A stretch of 64,000 nucleotides of DNA from Flavisolibacter longurius (GTDB lineage: Bacteria; Bacteroidota; Bacteroidia; Chitinophagales; Chitinophagaceae). Positions 30,363 through 39,116 of this stretch are shown in pieces (the first letter of the stretch is position 1; each line of letters begins with the position of its first letter). The notes beneath the pieces were generated by a model, which was given only the letters and a program-made list of their open reading frames with translations, did no database searches and was not told the DNA's origin. The stretch is from positions 62,001-126,000 of the forward strand of contig JACJGO010000007.1 of the NCBI GenBank assembly GCA_014163555.1. Reading direction: 5' to 3'. Both the position numbers and the translations under genes were made by a program.

Positions 30363-30436
30363 TGAAATAAGCAGGTGGGCAAAAAAAAAAATTCTCTTTG
30401 CCTCTTACCTCCCTGCCTCTTGCCTAATTAAAAAAA

Positions 30437-32257
30437 ATGTGTAGAATCGCCGGCATAGTATCCCGCCACCTTTCCCAGGAAGAACGCCAACAAACCGTTC
30501 GGGCCATGTGCTATGCCCTGCAGCATGGCGGGCCGGATAGTGAAGGCATCTACGAAGACCCTGATCACCACCTGGTGTTGGGCCACCGGCGCCTGGCCCT
30601 GCTCGACCTTGAAGCGACCGGCCACCAGCCCATGCACTACCTGAACAGGCGATACACCATCACCTACAACGGCGAACTGTATAACTACAGGGAGTTAAAA
30701 GAAGAACTGGAAGAAAAGGGCTTGCCTTTCCGCTCGACCAGCGATACGGAAGTGATCCTGGCGGCATATGCTGCCTGGGGAACGGCGGCATTTGGCCGGT
30801 TCAACGGTATGTTTGCCTTTACCCTTTTTGACCGGCAGGAGGCCCGTGTTTTCCTGGTGCGGGACGGCATGGGCATCAAGCCCCTTTATTACCGCCTGAA
30901 CAGGGGAGGGCTTGTGTTTGCGTCCGAGGTGAGAGCGTTTTACCAGCTCCCGGAAGCCCCGGCGGAAAACCCGCATTGGCCCGTTTACCTGATGGCCTAC
31001 GGGCACCTGCCCGAACCGGTGACGACCTTGAAAGGGGTTCGGCCCCTGCCCAAAGGAAGCTTTCTTTCCTACAACACCCAGAATGGCACCGTTCAAACGG
31101 CAATCTTTGATGCCCGCAATTTTGTGGAAAAAGAAGAAAACCGTCGTGACGTCCTGCAACAGGTGGGCAGCGGCCTGCGGGAAGCGGTAACCCGGCACCT
31201 CCTGGCCGATGCACCGATCGGGGTCCTGCTGAGCGGCGGCGTCGATTCTTCTATCATCGCCCTGCTGGCAGGGGAAACCAAAGGCCCGGCCCTGAACACC
31301 CTTTCCATCGATTTTACCGAAAAAGCTTATTCGGAACGGGCCTTCCAGGACCGGGTGCAACAAAAACTCGGTTCAACGCACCACCAGTACCGGCTGACAA
31401 AAGAAGAATTTCATTACCACCTGCCCGACGTACTGGAAGCCATGGACCTTCCCGGTTCGGACGGCATCAATACCTGGTTTATTTCCCGCTTTGCACGACA
31501 GATCGGCCTGAAGGCTGTGTTGTCAGGCGTTGGAGGCGACGAGCTGTTTGGCGGCTACCCTTCCTTCCGCCGCATCCGCACGGCTTCCTGGCTTCAGCAA
31601 ACGGCCGGGTCGGCCCTAAAAAGCTTCCGCTATGCAACGGATAAAAAACTGCGTCGGCTGGCCTACCTGGGCATCCCGGGACTGGCCGGGCAATACCTTT
31701 TTTTACGGGGCTTTTTCAGCCCGCTGACCATTGCCCGCTACCTCGACCTGGCGGAAGAAGAGGTTTGGGACCGGCTGGAAACCGAACCGGCCCTGCCCGA
31801 TTTGACCCACCTGACAGCGGAAAACAGGGCCAGCTGGATGGAGCTGAACCTCTACATGCAAAACCAGCTGCTTCGCGATACCGATGTCATGAGCATGGCG
31901 CATGGGGTGGAAGTCAGGGTGCCTCTTCTCGACCGGGACTTCATGAAGCTCGCCATGCGCATCCGCTCCTCTTTAAAATACGGGGGACCCCAGACCAAAC
32001 AGTTGCTCGTGGATGCCTTTCGCACTACCCTGCCCCGCGAGGTTTGGGACCGCAAAAAAATGGGCTTTTCCTTTCCTTTTGCCGAATGGCTGAAGGAAGA
32101 CGAATGGGTCCGTTCCCGGGTGGCCGGGGGCAGCCGCTCTTCCGTGCAGCTCATGCAGCAGTTCGACCGGGGCGGCCTCCATTGGTCGGGACTCATGTGC
32201 ATCCTTATTTTACGAACCCACCAGTATGCCAAACCGCATTCTTTTCTTAACGCTTAA
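30437..32257 (+). CDS. asnB: Asparagine synthase (glutamine-hydrolysing) family protein
   Basis: Predicted 606-residue class II glutamine amidotransferase plus synthetase. The nucleophile Cys2 directly follows the start Met (MCRIAGIVSR), which fixes the start. The glutaminase half covers about 2-220 (HRRLALLDLE, YNGELYNY). The ATP pyrophosphatase half has the PP-loop LSGGVDSS at about 264-271 and GGDELFGGY at about 366-374. Family members make asparagine from aspartate, but copies in polysaccharide clusters are often thought to amidate a uronic acid or other carboxylated sugar; the position here favours that, without proof. Its 3' end overlaps the following GT4 gene by 32 bases, so the two are translated together. 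Confidence 0.92.
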   Translation: MCRIAGIVSRHLSQEERQQTVRAMCYALQHGGPDSEGIYEDPDHHLVLGHRRLALLDLEATGHQPMHYLNRRYTITYNGELYNYRELKEELEEKGLPFRSTSDTEVILAAYAAWGTAAFGRFNGMFAFTLFDRQEARVFLVRDGMGIKPLYYRLNRGGLVFASEVRAFYQLPEAPAENPHWPVYLMAYGHLPEPVTTLKGVRPLPKGSFLSYNTQNGTVQTAIFDARNFVEKEENRRDVLQQVGSGLREAVTRHLLADAPIGVLLSGGVDSSIIALLAGETKGPALNTLSIDFTEKAYSERAFQDRVQQKLGSTHHQYRLTKEEFHYHLPDVLEAMDLPGSDGINTWFISRFARQIGLKAVLSGVGGDELFGGYPSFRRIRTASWLQQTAGSALKSFRYATDKKLRRLAYLGIPGLAGQYLFLRGFFSPLTIARYLDLAEEEVWDRLETEPALPDLTHLTAENRASWMELNLYMQNQLLRDTDVMSMAHGVEVRVPLLDRDFMKLAMRIRSSLKYGGPQTKQLLVDAFRTTLPREVWDRKKMGFSFPFAEWLKEDEWVRSRVAGGSRSSVQLMQQFDRGGLHWSGLMCILILRTHQYAKPHSFLNA

Positions 32258-33419
32258 GGTGTTTTCTGCCACGGGCGGCATCGAAAAGGTCTCCCGCATG
32301 GCGGGCAAAGCCCTCTATGATGAAGCCGGGGAAAAGGGGGCTGCCCTCCGGGTGTTTTCCCTTCACGATAGGGATGGAGAGGTACAGGAAAAATATTTTC
32401 CCGCCCCCGTGTTCAGGGGCTTTGGGGGCCGCCGCGTGGCCTTTGTGCTCCGGAGCATCCGCGAGGGCCGGGGCGCCGCCTTGGTGCTGCTCAGCCACGT
32501 AAACCTGCTGTCGGTGGGCTATGCCATCAAAAAGACCTCTCCGGGCACAAAGCTCGTTCTCCTGGGCCATGGCATCGAGGTCTGGGACCCGGTACCCGCC
32601 TGGAAGCGGCGCATGCTCCGGTCCTGCGACCAGGTGCTGCCTGTCAGTGAATTTACCAGCCGGAAAATGCAGGAGCTTTATGGCCTGGAGGAGGAGAAGA
32701 TGCGGGTGCTGAACAACGGCCTGGATCCCCACCTGCCACCGCCGGTAGCAAAAGGCTCGGTGCGCCTGCGGGAGAAATACGGCCTGGCGACGGACGCCCG
32801 GGTGCTGCTCACCCTCACCCGTCTTTCCGAAAAAGACTGGTACAAAGGCTATGACGATGTGATCATGGCTCTGCGGTCGCTGAAAAAAGGGGGCCCTTCC
32901 CTTCGCTACCTCTTGCTGGGCAAATACGATGAGGATGAAAAGGCCCGCCTCGACCGCCTTATCGCCCAGCAGGGCCTGCAGGGAGAAGTGATCTTCACCG
33001 GCTTTGTCCCGGACGAAGAGCTGGCCGAACATTTTTCCATTGCCGACATTTACGTAATGCCCAGCCGCAAGGAAGGTTTTGGGATCGTATTCATCGAAGC
33101 CCTTTATTACGGCCTCCCGGTGATTGCCGGGCGGGTGGATGGCTCCGTGGATGCCCTCGATGGCGGAAAGCTGGGCGCCCTCGTGAACCCCGATGATCCC
33201 GGCGAGATCCGGGAAGCTCTACGGTTGGCCCTTCGCAAAGGGAAGGCTGCCGTGCCGGGCCTCGAGACCGTCCTGGGCCGCTTTGGTTTCCCGGTTTACA
33301 AAAGGGCCCTCTGGAAGGCGATCGAACCTTTTCTGCAACCGGGTGAAAAGAAAAAGCAAGTCCCATGGACACGAAGGCAGGAACTGGTAGAAAAAGTAGT
33401 AGAAAAAAATGGTTTTTAA
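32226..33419 (+). CDS. GT4-family glycosyltransferase
   Basis: Predicted 397-residue GT-B fold glycosyltransferase, cytoplasmic. The N-terminal acceptor domain starts with LFLTLKVFSATGGIEKVSR, a typical GT4 glycine loop. The C-terminal donor domain shows VLNNGLDP, LLTLTRLSEKDWYKGYDDV, and the E-x7-E-like motif SRKEGFGIVFIEALYYGLPV at about 279-298. The start overlaps the asparagine synthase gene by 32 bases. The GC content is high, like that of the genes up to the ABC permease. It probably adds a hexose to the repeat unit; donor and linkage cannot be told. A 167-base gap with small GC hairpins follows. Confidence 0.92.
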   Translation: MPNRILFLTLKVFSATGGIEKVSRMAGKALYDEAGEKGAALRVFSLHDRDGEVQEKYFPAPVFRGFGGRRVAFVLRSIREGRGAALVLLSHVNLLSVGYAIKKTSPGTKLVLLGHGIEVWDPVPAWKRRMLRSCDQVLPVSEFTSRKMQELYGLEEEKMRVLNNGLDPHLPPPVAKGSVRLREKYGLATDARVLLTLTRLSEKDWYKGYDDVIMALRSLKKGGPSLRYLLLGKYDEDEKARLDRLIAQQGLQGEVIFTGFVPDEELAEHFSIADIYVMPSRKEGFGIVFIEALYYGLPVIAGRVDGSVDALDGGKLGALVNPDDPGEIREALRLALRKGKAAVPGLETVLGRFGFPVYKRALWKAIEPFLQPGEKKKQVPWTRRQELVEKVVEKNGF

Positions 33420-33505
33420 CCCTCCATGATTGGGTGCCTACTTGGTTTCGTATAAAAAAACAATTCACGACAAAGCCCCACAAACCGACCTGCGGCGACA
33501 ATCTC

Positions 33506-33520
33506 CTCCCCGGAGGGGAG
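33506..33520. repeat. GC-rich intergenic hairpin
   Basis: CTCCCC (33506-33511) pairs with GGGGAG (33515-33520) around GGA. A second hairpin, GGGGTG-GGTT-CACCCC, lies at 33553-33568, just before the ABC permease start. Neither has a T-run. The first resembles the C6/G6 hairpin at 29118. Confidence 0.5.
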
Positions 33521-33586
33521 CAATGGCGGAAAGACAAAGAATAAAGGACCGAGGGGTGGGTTCACCCCAATAAACCACTGATCAAC

Positions 33587-34516
33587 TTGAACACAACCAC
33601 CGAAATAGCAAAACTGCCTGAATCCAAAGGCCTGAAGTCCATTCCGGAGCCAACCTTGCCGCAAACGCCGGAACCCGAAGACTGGGACCTCGTGATCGAA
33701 CCCAAAGGGGGTCTATTTTCCTTGAATCTGAAAGAGGTCTGGCAATACCGCGACCTGCTCTTGCTTTTTGTAAAGCGGGACCTCACAGCCCAGTACAAGC
33801 AAACGATCCTTGGACCCCTTTGGCATTTTATCCAGCCGGTCTTCACCACGGCTGTCTTCCTGGTGCTTTTTAAGGCCATGGCCAATTTCCCAACAGACGG
33901 GATACAACCCGTGCTTTTTTATATGAGCGGCATTACCATCTGGAATTACTTCAGTGCCTGCTTTCTGGCTACCAGTAATACTTTTTTGTCCAACTCAGGC
34001 ATCTTTGGAAAAGTATATTTTCCTCGCCTGATTATGCCTTTAAGCATCGTGTTGGGCAACATGGCTCGGTTTGGAATCCAGTTACTTCTCTTAATTGGAG
34101 TAATCATTGCCTTTGCCATCCAAGGGGATAATTTTCATTTCGGCTGGAGTTGGCTACTCATCCCTGTTCTTGTTCTCATGATGGCAGGGATGGGGCTTGG
34201 CCTGGGTATCATCATATCGTCATTAACTACAAAATACCGTGATATGCAAGTGCTCATTGGTTTTGCAGTACAATTGATGATGTATATGACGCCCATCGCT
34301 TATCCACTTTCCTTCCTGAAAACAAAAACCTTTGCAGCCTGGATCGCATGGAACCCACTTTCCCCGGTGGTGGAAGGCTTTCGTTATGCTTTATTTGCAT
34401 CAAAAGACTTTCAGCTTGCTTCCTTAGGATATAGTATTGCCGTTATGTTCGTACTACTTATTACCGGTATTCTCCTTTTCAACAAGGTAGAAAGAACCTT
34501 TATGGATACTGTGTAA
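33587..34516 (+). CDS. wzm: ABC transporter permease, Wzm-like polysaccharide exporter
   Basis: Predicted 309-residue inner-membrane ABC-2 type permease. A Pro/Glu-rich cytoplasmic head (about 1-45, TLPQTPEPEDWD) comes first, then the conserved amphipathic entry (DLLLLFVKRDLTAQYKQT, LGPLWHFIQPV), and about six membrane helices from residue 82 on. The start must be TTG at 33587, because the next in-frame ATG would remove the conserved entry. It pairs with the Wzt-like ATPase encoded one gene downstream to export lipid-linked polysaccharide. The methyltransferase gene between them is an arrangement worth noting. The family call is firm; the substrate is unknown. Confidence 0.93.
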   Translation: MNTTTEIAKLPESKGLKSIPEPTLPQTPEPEDWDLVIEPKGGLFSLNLKEVWQYRDLLLLFVKRDLTAQYKQTILGPLWHFIQPVFTTAVFLVLFKAMANFPTDGIQPVLFYMSGITIWNYFSACFLATSNTFLSNSGIFGKVYFPRLIMPLSIVLGNMARFGIQLLLLIGVIIAFAIQGDNFHFGWSWLLIPVLVLMMAGMGLGLGIIISSLTTKYRDMQVLIGFAVQLMMYMTPIAYPLSFLKTKTFAAWIAWNPLSPVVEGFRYALFASKDFQLASLGYSIAVMFVLLITGILLFNKVERTFMDTV

Positions 34517-34591
34517 GAAAATCAGGCTTTTCAAGAGCCATTACTACTGAAACTCTTTTATCAAACAATTGGACACAATCCGAGAACCTGT

Positions 34592-35311
34592 ATGATCAGA
34601 TCCGTATTTCCATCTGCTTTTAAAAAAAAGGTCCGGCAATTCGTAAAAGGCTCCCTGCATTTCAGAGAATACAGTGATTTCCTGCAGGAAGAAAGGGCTG
34701 AAAGAGCGGCGGTTGATGGCCGTATTCCGCGGTACAACCTGGAACAGCGGCACATCAGGAACCTGGAGGTGCTCACCGATCGCGAAGCCTTATTGCATCG
34801 AATGACCAAAGACGGGACTGTTTCCGAACTGGGCGTGAACCGGGGTGGATTTTCGCAACGAATTATAGACATCGCAGAACCGGCAAAGTTGCACCTTATT
34901 GATGCTTGGGGAAACCCGGAACGTTATCACGATGGTTTAAAATTAGAGGTAGCGGAAAAATTCGGAGCAGAGATAGAAGGCGGCCGGATTGAGGTAAATG
35001 TTGGTTATTCAACTGAAGTATTAAAGCAGTTCCCCGATCATTATTTTGATTGGGTATACCTGGATACCGATCATTCTTATATTGTAACGGCAGCCGAACT
35101 GGCTATTTTAAAATTGAAAGTTAAACCGTATGGCATCATTGCTGGCCACGATTACAGTATAGGTAACTGGGTGGGCAATGTGCGGTATGGGGTCATTGAA
35201 GCGGTACACGAATTCTGTGTCAAAGAAGACTGGGAGTTGGTGTATGTTACCATCAATGTGGCCGAAAGCCCCAGCTTTGCCATCCGGAAGATCAAAAAAG
35301 AAGAAGAATAG
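34592..35311 (+). CDS. Class I SAM-dependent methyltransferase between the two exporter genes
   Basis: Predicted 239-residue cytoplasmic methyltransferase. The SAM-binding glycine motif is SELGVNRGGFSQ at about 78-89, followed by LHLIDAWG and the acidic motif YLDTDHSY at about 156-163. The C-terminal part (AGHDYSIGNWVGNVRYGV) resembles enzymes of the Methyltransf_24-like group. The first 70 residues are helical and basic. It sits 75 bases after wzm and 44 bases before the wzt start. In E. coli O8/O9a-type systems a methyltransferase/kinase caps the growing chain and the Wzt C-terminal domain recognises that cap; the gene order here invites the same idea, but this enzyme is not WbdD and the role is inference. 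Confidence 0.85.
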   Translation: MIRSVFPSAFKKKVRQFVKGSLHFREYSDFLQEERAERAAVDGRIPRYNLEQRHIRNLEVLTDREALLHRMTKDGTVSELGVNRGGFSQRIIDIAEPAKLHLIDAWGNPERYHDGLKLEVAEKFGAEIEGGRIEVNVGYSTEVLKQFPDHYFDWVYLDTDHSYIVTAAELAILKLKVKPYGIIAGHDYSIGNWVGNVRYGVIEAVHEFCVKEDWELVYVTINVAESPSFAIRKIKKEEE

Positions 35312-35355
35312 CAAAACAATTCAAGGCGAGCAAACAGCAATAAAATTCGTTGCCA

Positions 35356-36609
35356 ATGGCCAAAACTGTAATAAAGGTTGACAATCTTTCCAAGCAATAC
35401 CGGCTGGGGGCTGTTAGCTCCGGCTCTATCAACCATGACCTGAACCGGTGGTGGCACAAGGTGCGTGGCAAAGAAGACCCTTACCTGAAAATTGGCGAAA
35501 CAAACGACCGCACAAAGAGAGGGGTCAGCGAGTACATATGGGCCCTGCAGGACGTTAATTTCGAAGTAAAACAAGGCGAAGTTTTGGGCATTATCGGGCG
35601 GAATGGTGCCGGGAAAAGCACCCTGTTGAAAATCCTGAGCCGTACAACGGCACCAACCACAGGAAAGCTGCGGATGAAGGGTAGAATTGCGAGTCTTCTG
35701 GAGGTAGGAACCGGCTTTCACCCGGAACTAACAGGACGGGAAAACGTTTACCTGAACGGCGCCATCCTTGGAATGTCAAGAGCGGAGATCAACAGGAAGT
35801 TTGATGAGATCGTGGACTTTGCAGGTGTTGAACGTTACATCGATACGCCTGTGAAGCGATATAGTAGTGGTATGTACGTGAGGCTGGCCTTTGCAGTGGC
35901 AGCTTTTTTAGAGCCGGAAATTTTAATAGTGGATGAAGTGCTAGCCGTTGGAGATATTGAATTTCAAAAGAAATGTCTCGGACGAATGCAAGACGTAAGT
36001 GTTAACGACGGACGAACAATTTTATTTGTGAGTCACAATTTAAATGCAATACAAAAGTTGTGTTTAAAATGTATTTACTTGGAACAGGGAAAACTGATTG
36101 TTCAAGATCAAACAGAAAAAGTTCTAAAAACATACTTATCAAAGGCAAAGAAACTTGAATATTTTGCTACTGACCTTAAACTTAATAATGATGTATTTGT
36201 AAAACAAGCTAGCGTTGACAATAGAATAACATTGGAGAACGGGCTTGTTTATTTTGACCTAATTGTAGTTAGCAAAAGCACTTGCAAAGTTTCAATCGAT
36301 TTGCGCATTAGTTCTACAATTTCTATACCTGTTGCTTTTTCTTCAATAGGCACCTTAAATTATGAAGATTTGGTGCATTTGAAAGTAGGTGAAAATCGCA
36401 TCTCATTTTTTTTGGATGCCAAGTTGTTGGCAGTTGGAGAATATAACGTTAGCATTGACGTTACAGTTCCTAACGTTAAGTATTTTGATAGATGTGACGA
36501 TTGCCTAAGTTTTGAGGTGCTAAATTCGGAAGATGACGATCGTAAGTTGAACCAGATGTGGAATTTAGGATATGTTCAATTACCAATAGAGCAATATGCG
36601 ATTCAATAA
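35356..36609 (+). CDS. wzt: ABC transporter ATPase, Wzt-like with C-terminal glycan-binding domain
   Basis: Predicted 417-residue protein. The nucleotide-binding domain spans about 1-240: Walker A GRNGAGKST at about 81-89, signature YSSGMYVRLAFA at about 169, Walker B ILIVDEV at about 189-195, and SHNLNAIQ for the H-loop. Residues about 250-417 form a beta-rich domain of the Wzt C-terminal type, which in O8/O9a systems binds the end of the finished glycan. ATG at 35356 is preferred over the TTG two codons upstream. Base composition changes inside the gene: about 47-50% GC up to roughly 35,930, then near 30% GC for the C-terminal domain. The glycan-binding half therefore looks acquired separately. 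It overlaps the next gene by 14 bases. Confidence 0.93.
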   Translation: MAKTVIKVDNLSKQYRLGAVSSGSINHDLNRWWHKVRGKEDPYLKIGETNDRTKRGVSEYIWALQDVNFEVKQGEVLGIIGRNGAGKSTLLKILSRTTAPTTGKLRMKGRIASLLEVGTGFHPELTGRENVYLNGAILGMSRAEINRKFDEIVDFAGVERYIDTPVKRYSSGMYVRLAFAVAAFLEPEILIVDEVLAVGDIEFQKKCLGRMQDVSVNDGRTILFVSHNLNAIQKLCLKCIYLEQGKLIVQDQTEKVLKTYLSKAKKLEYFATDLKLNNDVFVKQASVDNRITLENGLVYFDLIVVSKSTCKVSIDLRISSTISIPVAFSSIGTLNYEDLVHLKVGENRISFFLDAKLLAVGEYNVSIDVTVPNVKYFDRCDDCLSFEVLNSEDDDRKLNQMWNLGYVQLPIEQYAIQ

Positions 36610-37294
36610 ATTTTTTTTTCGACCTCGAGAAAACAAATTCTTAAAAGAAAATACAGACATTTTCTCCGATTCGAGATTGAATTTTTCATCTTTTACAACT
36701 GTGTTTGATATTGGTGCACATCATGGTAATACAATTTCAAAGATTTTACAGTTGACACCAAATGCTAGTATTCATGCGTTCGAGCCTTTCCCTAAGTCGT
36801 TTGAGATACTAAAACAAAAGTATTCGAGTTCAGAGCAGATAAAGCTAAATAATATGGCTTTGTCAAATTTTCCTGGCACCTCTGAGTTTTTTTTTAATTA
36901 TAATGAGGAGACGAACTCTTTACATAAAAGTGTTATAGTTGGAGATAAAAGTCTAGATCATTTAACAAAGAATATTGGATATATCAAAGTATTTGTAAGT
37001 ACGTTAGACCAATATGTTTTTAGTAAGAAAATATCATCAATAGATTTTTTAAAGATTGATGCTCAAGGAAATACGTTTGAAATTTTAGAAGGTGCGAAGT
37101 CAATTCTTAATGCAAAAATTCCAAAAAGAATTTATGCTGAAACGGAGTTTGTTGAAATTTACGAAAATGAGAAACGATTTTCAGAAATTGAGATTCTCAT
37201 GAGAAGCTTTGGATACAAATTGGTTAAATTTTACAATATGAACTACACTTCCTCAGGACTATTAGCTTGGGCAGATGCATTGTTTATCGCATAA
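36596..37294 (+). CDS. FkbM-family methyltransferase (copy 1 of 5)
   Basis: Predicted 232-residue cytoplasmic SAM-dependent methyltransferase. The SAM motif is VFDIGAHHGNT with Asp38, followed by HAFEPFPKSFEIL. The family's second signature DFLKIDAQGNTFEILEGA is near residue 150. FkbM enzymes usually O-methylate sugar hydroxyls. It starts 14 bases inside the wzt end and lies in the first AT-rich islet. The target position on the glycan is unknown. Confidence 0.88.
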   Translation: MRFNKFFFRPRENKFLKENTDIFSDSRLNFSSFTTVFDIGAHHGNTISKILQLTPNASIHAFEPFPKSFEILKQKYSSSEQIKLNNMALSNFPGTSEFFFNYNEETNSLHKSVIVGDKSLDHLTKNIGYIKVFVSTLDQYVFSKKISSIDFLKIDAQGNTFEILEGAKSILNAKIPKRIYAETEFVEIYENEKRFSEIEILMRSFGYKLVKFYNMNYTSSGLLAWADALFIA

Positions 37295-37440
37295 TAAGAA
37301 AATGTGAAACATAGTTAGATTTCTATTTGAAATTTTAATACACCAAGTTGATACAATAATACCTCTTAGCAAAGGCAATCAACCAAAATAATAAAAAGAT
37401 AGGATCAACACTTTAATATAAAAGCCAACTTTAGATAAAA

Positions 37441-38145
37441 ATGATCTTTAAACGGAAAGATGGAAATGTAAAGAGAAAGCAAGAGATTTTAAGTAGATCA
37501 AAATCGTCTTTTTCTCAATGTGGTGAAGATCTAATTGTAGAATACATTTTTAGATTGAGAGGAATTGAACTGCCATCTTATATTGACATCGGTGCAAATG
37601 ATCCCTTTTATTTAAACAACACTGCTCTGTTTTATGAAAAAGGATGCAGGGGAATAAATATTGAGGCAAATCCCAAACTAATAAATGCATTGAACAAATA
37701 CCGTCCCGAAGATAAAAATCTGAATCTTGGTATTGGTTCAACTGAAGAAGAGCTTATATTTTATATAGTTAATGATCACACCTTGAGTTCATTTTCAAAA
37801 AAAGAAATTGAAGTAATTACTTCAACCGGAAAATATAAGGTTGAAGAAGTTATCAAAATAAAAGTTCTGACTGTTGAACATGTGTTGTCTAAATATTGGA
37901 AAGATGATTTTCCAGACTTTTTAACATTGGATGCCGAAGGAATGGATTTAGAAATTTTGAAATCAATTAGATTTTCAATTCATCGGCCCAAAGTGATGTG
38001 TGTGGAAGCAGCTGAATATTCCAAAATTGGTGCTGGTAAAAGAAGAAGAGATTTGATCGATTATATAACAAGTCAAAATTATTACGAATATGCAAATACG
38101 AATCTAAATGCAATCTTGGTTGATAAAGATTTTTGGTTCATTTGA
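37441..38145 (+). CDS. FkbM-family methyltransferase (copy 2 of 5)
   Basis: Predicted 234-residue methyltransferase. SQCGEDLIVEYIF at about 23 is typical of an FkbM subgroup. Then come YIDIGANDPFYLNNT (SAM site, about 44), INIEANPKLI, and DFLTLDAEGMDLEILKS. It is quite different from the preceding FkbM gene, so not a recent duplicate. It is separated from it by a 146-base AT-rich gap in which I see nothing. The stop is followed after one base by the next gene. Confidence 0.88.
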   Translation: MIFKRKDGNVKRKQEILSRSKSSFSQCGEDLIVEYIFRLRGIELPSYIDIGANDPFYLNNTALFYEKGCRGINIEANPKLINALNKYRPEDKNLNLGIGSTEEELIFYIVNDHTLSSFSKKEIEVITSTGKYKVEEVIKIKVLTVEHVLSKYWKDDFPDFLTLDAEGMDLEILKSIRFSIHRPKVMCVEAAEYSKIGAGKRRRDLIDYITSQNYYEYANTNLNAILVDKDFWFI

Positions 38146-38146
38146 T

Positions 38147-38932
38147 ATGGAAAGAATTTTAGTCTCTATAGTAATTCCCACTTATAATTCGGCGGAATGT
38201 TTAGAAAGATGCCTAAATAGCATTAAAATACAGTCATTTACCAATTTCGAAGTTATCGTTATTGATAATGTTTCAAATGACAAAACTCTTGACATAGTCA
38301 ACAGATTTTCGAAAGGTGGCTTGATGATCAATTGCATTTCGAGAAAAGATTCTGGTGTTTACGACGCGATGAATAATGGTATAAAAGAAGCGAATGGTGA
38401 GTGGATATATTTCTTAGGAAGTGATGACTACTTATTAGACAATTATGTTCTCCTTAAGTTCAGTGAATATATTTCTGACTCTAAAATGAAGGCACATTTA
38501 ATGTATGGAAACGTAAACTCTCATTTTTATGGCGACAAATATGCAGGTGAGTTTGATGTTCATAAGATAATGACTAAGAATATTTGTCATCAGGCAATAT
38601 TCTACAATAGAAAGATTTTTGATCTAGTTGGGCTTTTCAATTTAAAATACAAGATTCTGGCAGATTACGATTTCAACTTACGTTGCTTTTTTTCTCATCG
38701 CGTCAAAGTCAAATATATTGACATGACAGTTGCATATTTCTCTGACGGTGGGATAAGTAATACTATAGTGGATGATATTTTCTATTCAGATTATTCAAAC
38801 AAAGCGGAAATTGTAAAAAAAGTCGGTTATAAAAAATTAACAATAAAAGAATTACGACCTTATTATGATTCGTCAACTGAATTATTACTAGTGATAATTA
38901 AGAAATATTTGAATAGATTATTTACGCATTAG
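38147..38932 (+). CDS. GT2-family glycosyltransferase
   Basis: Predicted 261-residue GT-A fold enzyme. VSIVIPTYNSAECLERCLNS opens the nucleotide-binding domain, FEVIVIDNVSNDKT follows, and the metal-binding region is FLGSDDYLLDN at about 95. The ATG at 38147 gives the normal short GT2 N-terminus; an earlier in-frame ATG at 38108 would overlap the FkbM gene by 38 bases and add 13 residues. KDSGVYDAMNNGIKEANGEW is typical of EPS GT2 enzymes. It lies in AT-rich islet 1. A gap of 184 AT-rich bases follows with no recognised feature. Confidence 0.9.
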   Translation: MERILVSIVIPTYNSAECLERCLNSIKIQSFTNFEVIVIDNVSNDKTLDIVNRFSKGGLMINCISRKDSGVYDAMNNGIKEANGEWIYFLGSDDYLLDNYVLLKFSEYISDSKMKAHLMYGNVNSHFYGDKYAGEFDVHKIMTKNICHQAIFYNRKIFDLVGLFNLKYKILADYDFNLRCFFSHRVKVKYIDMTVAYFSDGGISNTIVDDIFYSDYSNKAEIVKKVGYKKLTIKELRPYYDSSTELLLVIIKKYLNRLFTH

Positions 38933-39116
38933 AAAATATTGCTTTTTATAATTATTTGGATTGTAAGTTTTATACACTTCTATGAAATTGGCTAGGCTTG
39001 ATAACATTTTGTGTATTTCAGTTTAGTCTATTTTCAAATTTTAACTTGATAAATTGTATCGGTACAAAACTTAAAATGTTCCTACTAAAATATCTAGTTC
39101 GCAATTATTAATAGTT

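Noticed and set aside
38108-38146. Earlier ATG for the GT2 gene at 38147
   Set aside because: It would overlap the FkbM gene by 38 bases and add residues before the normal GT2 opening VSIVIPTYN.
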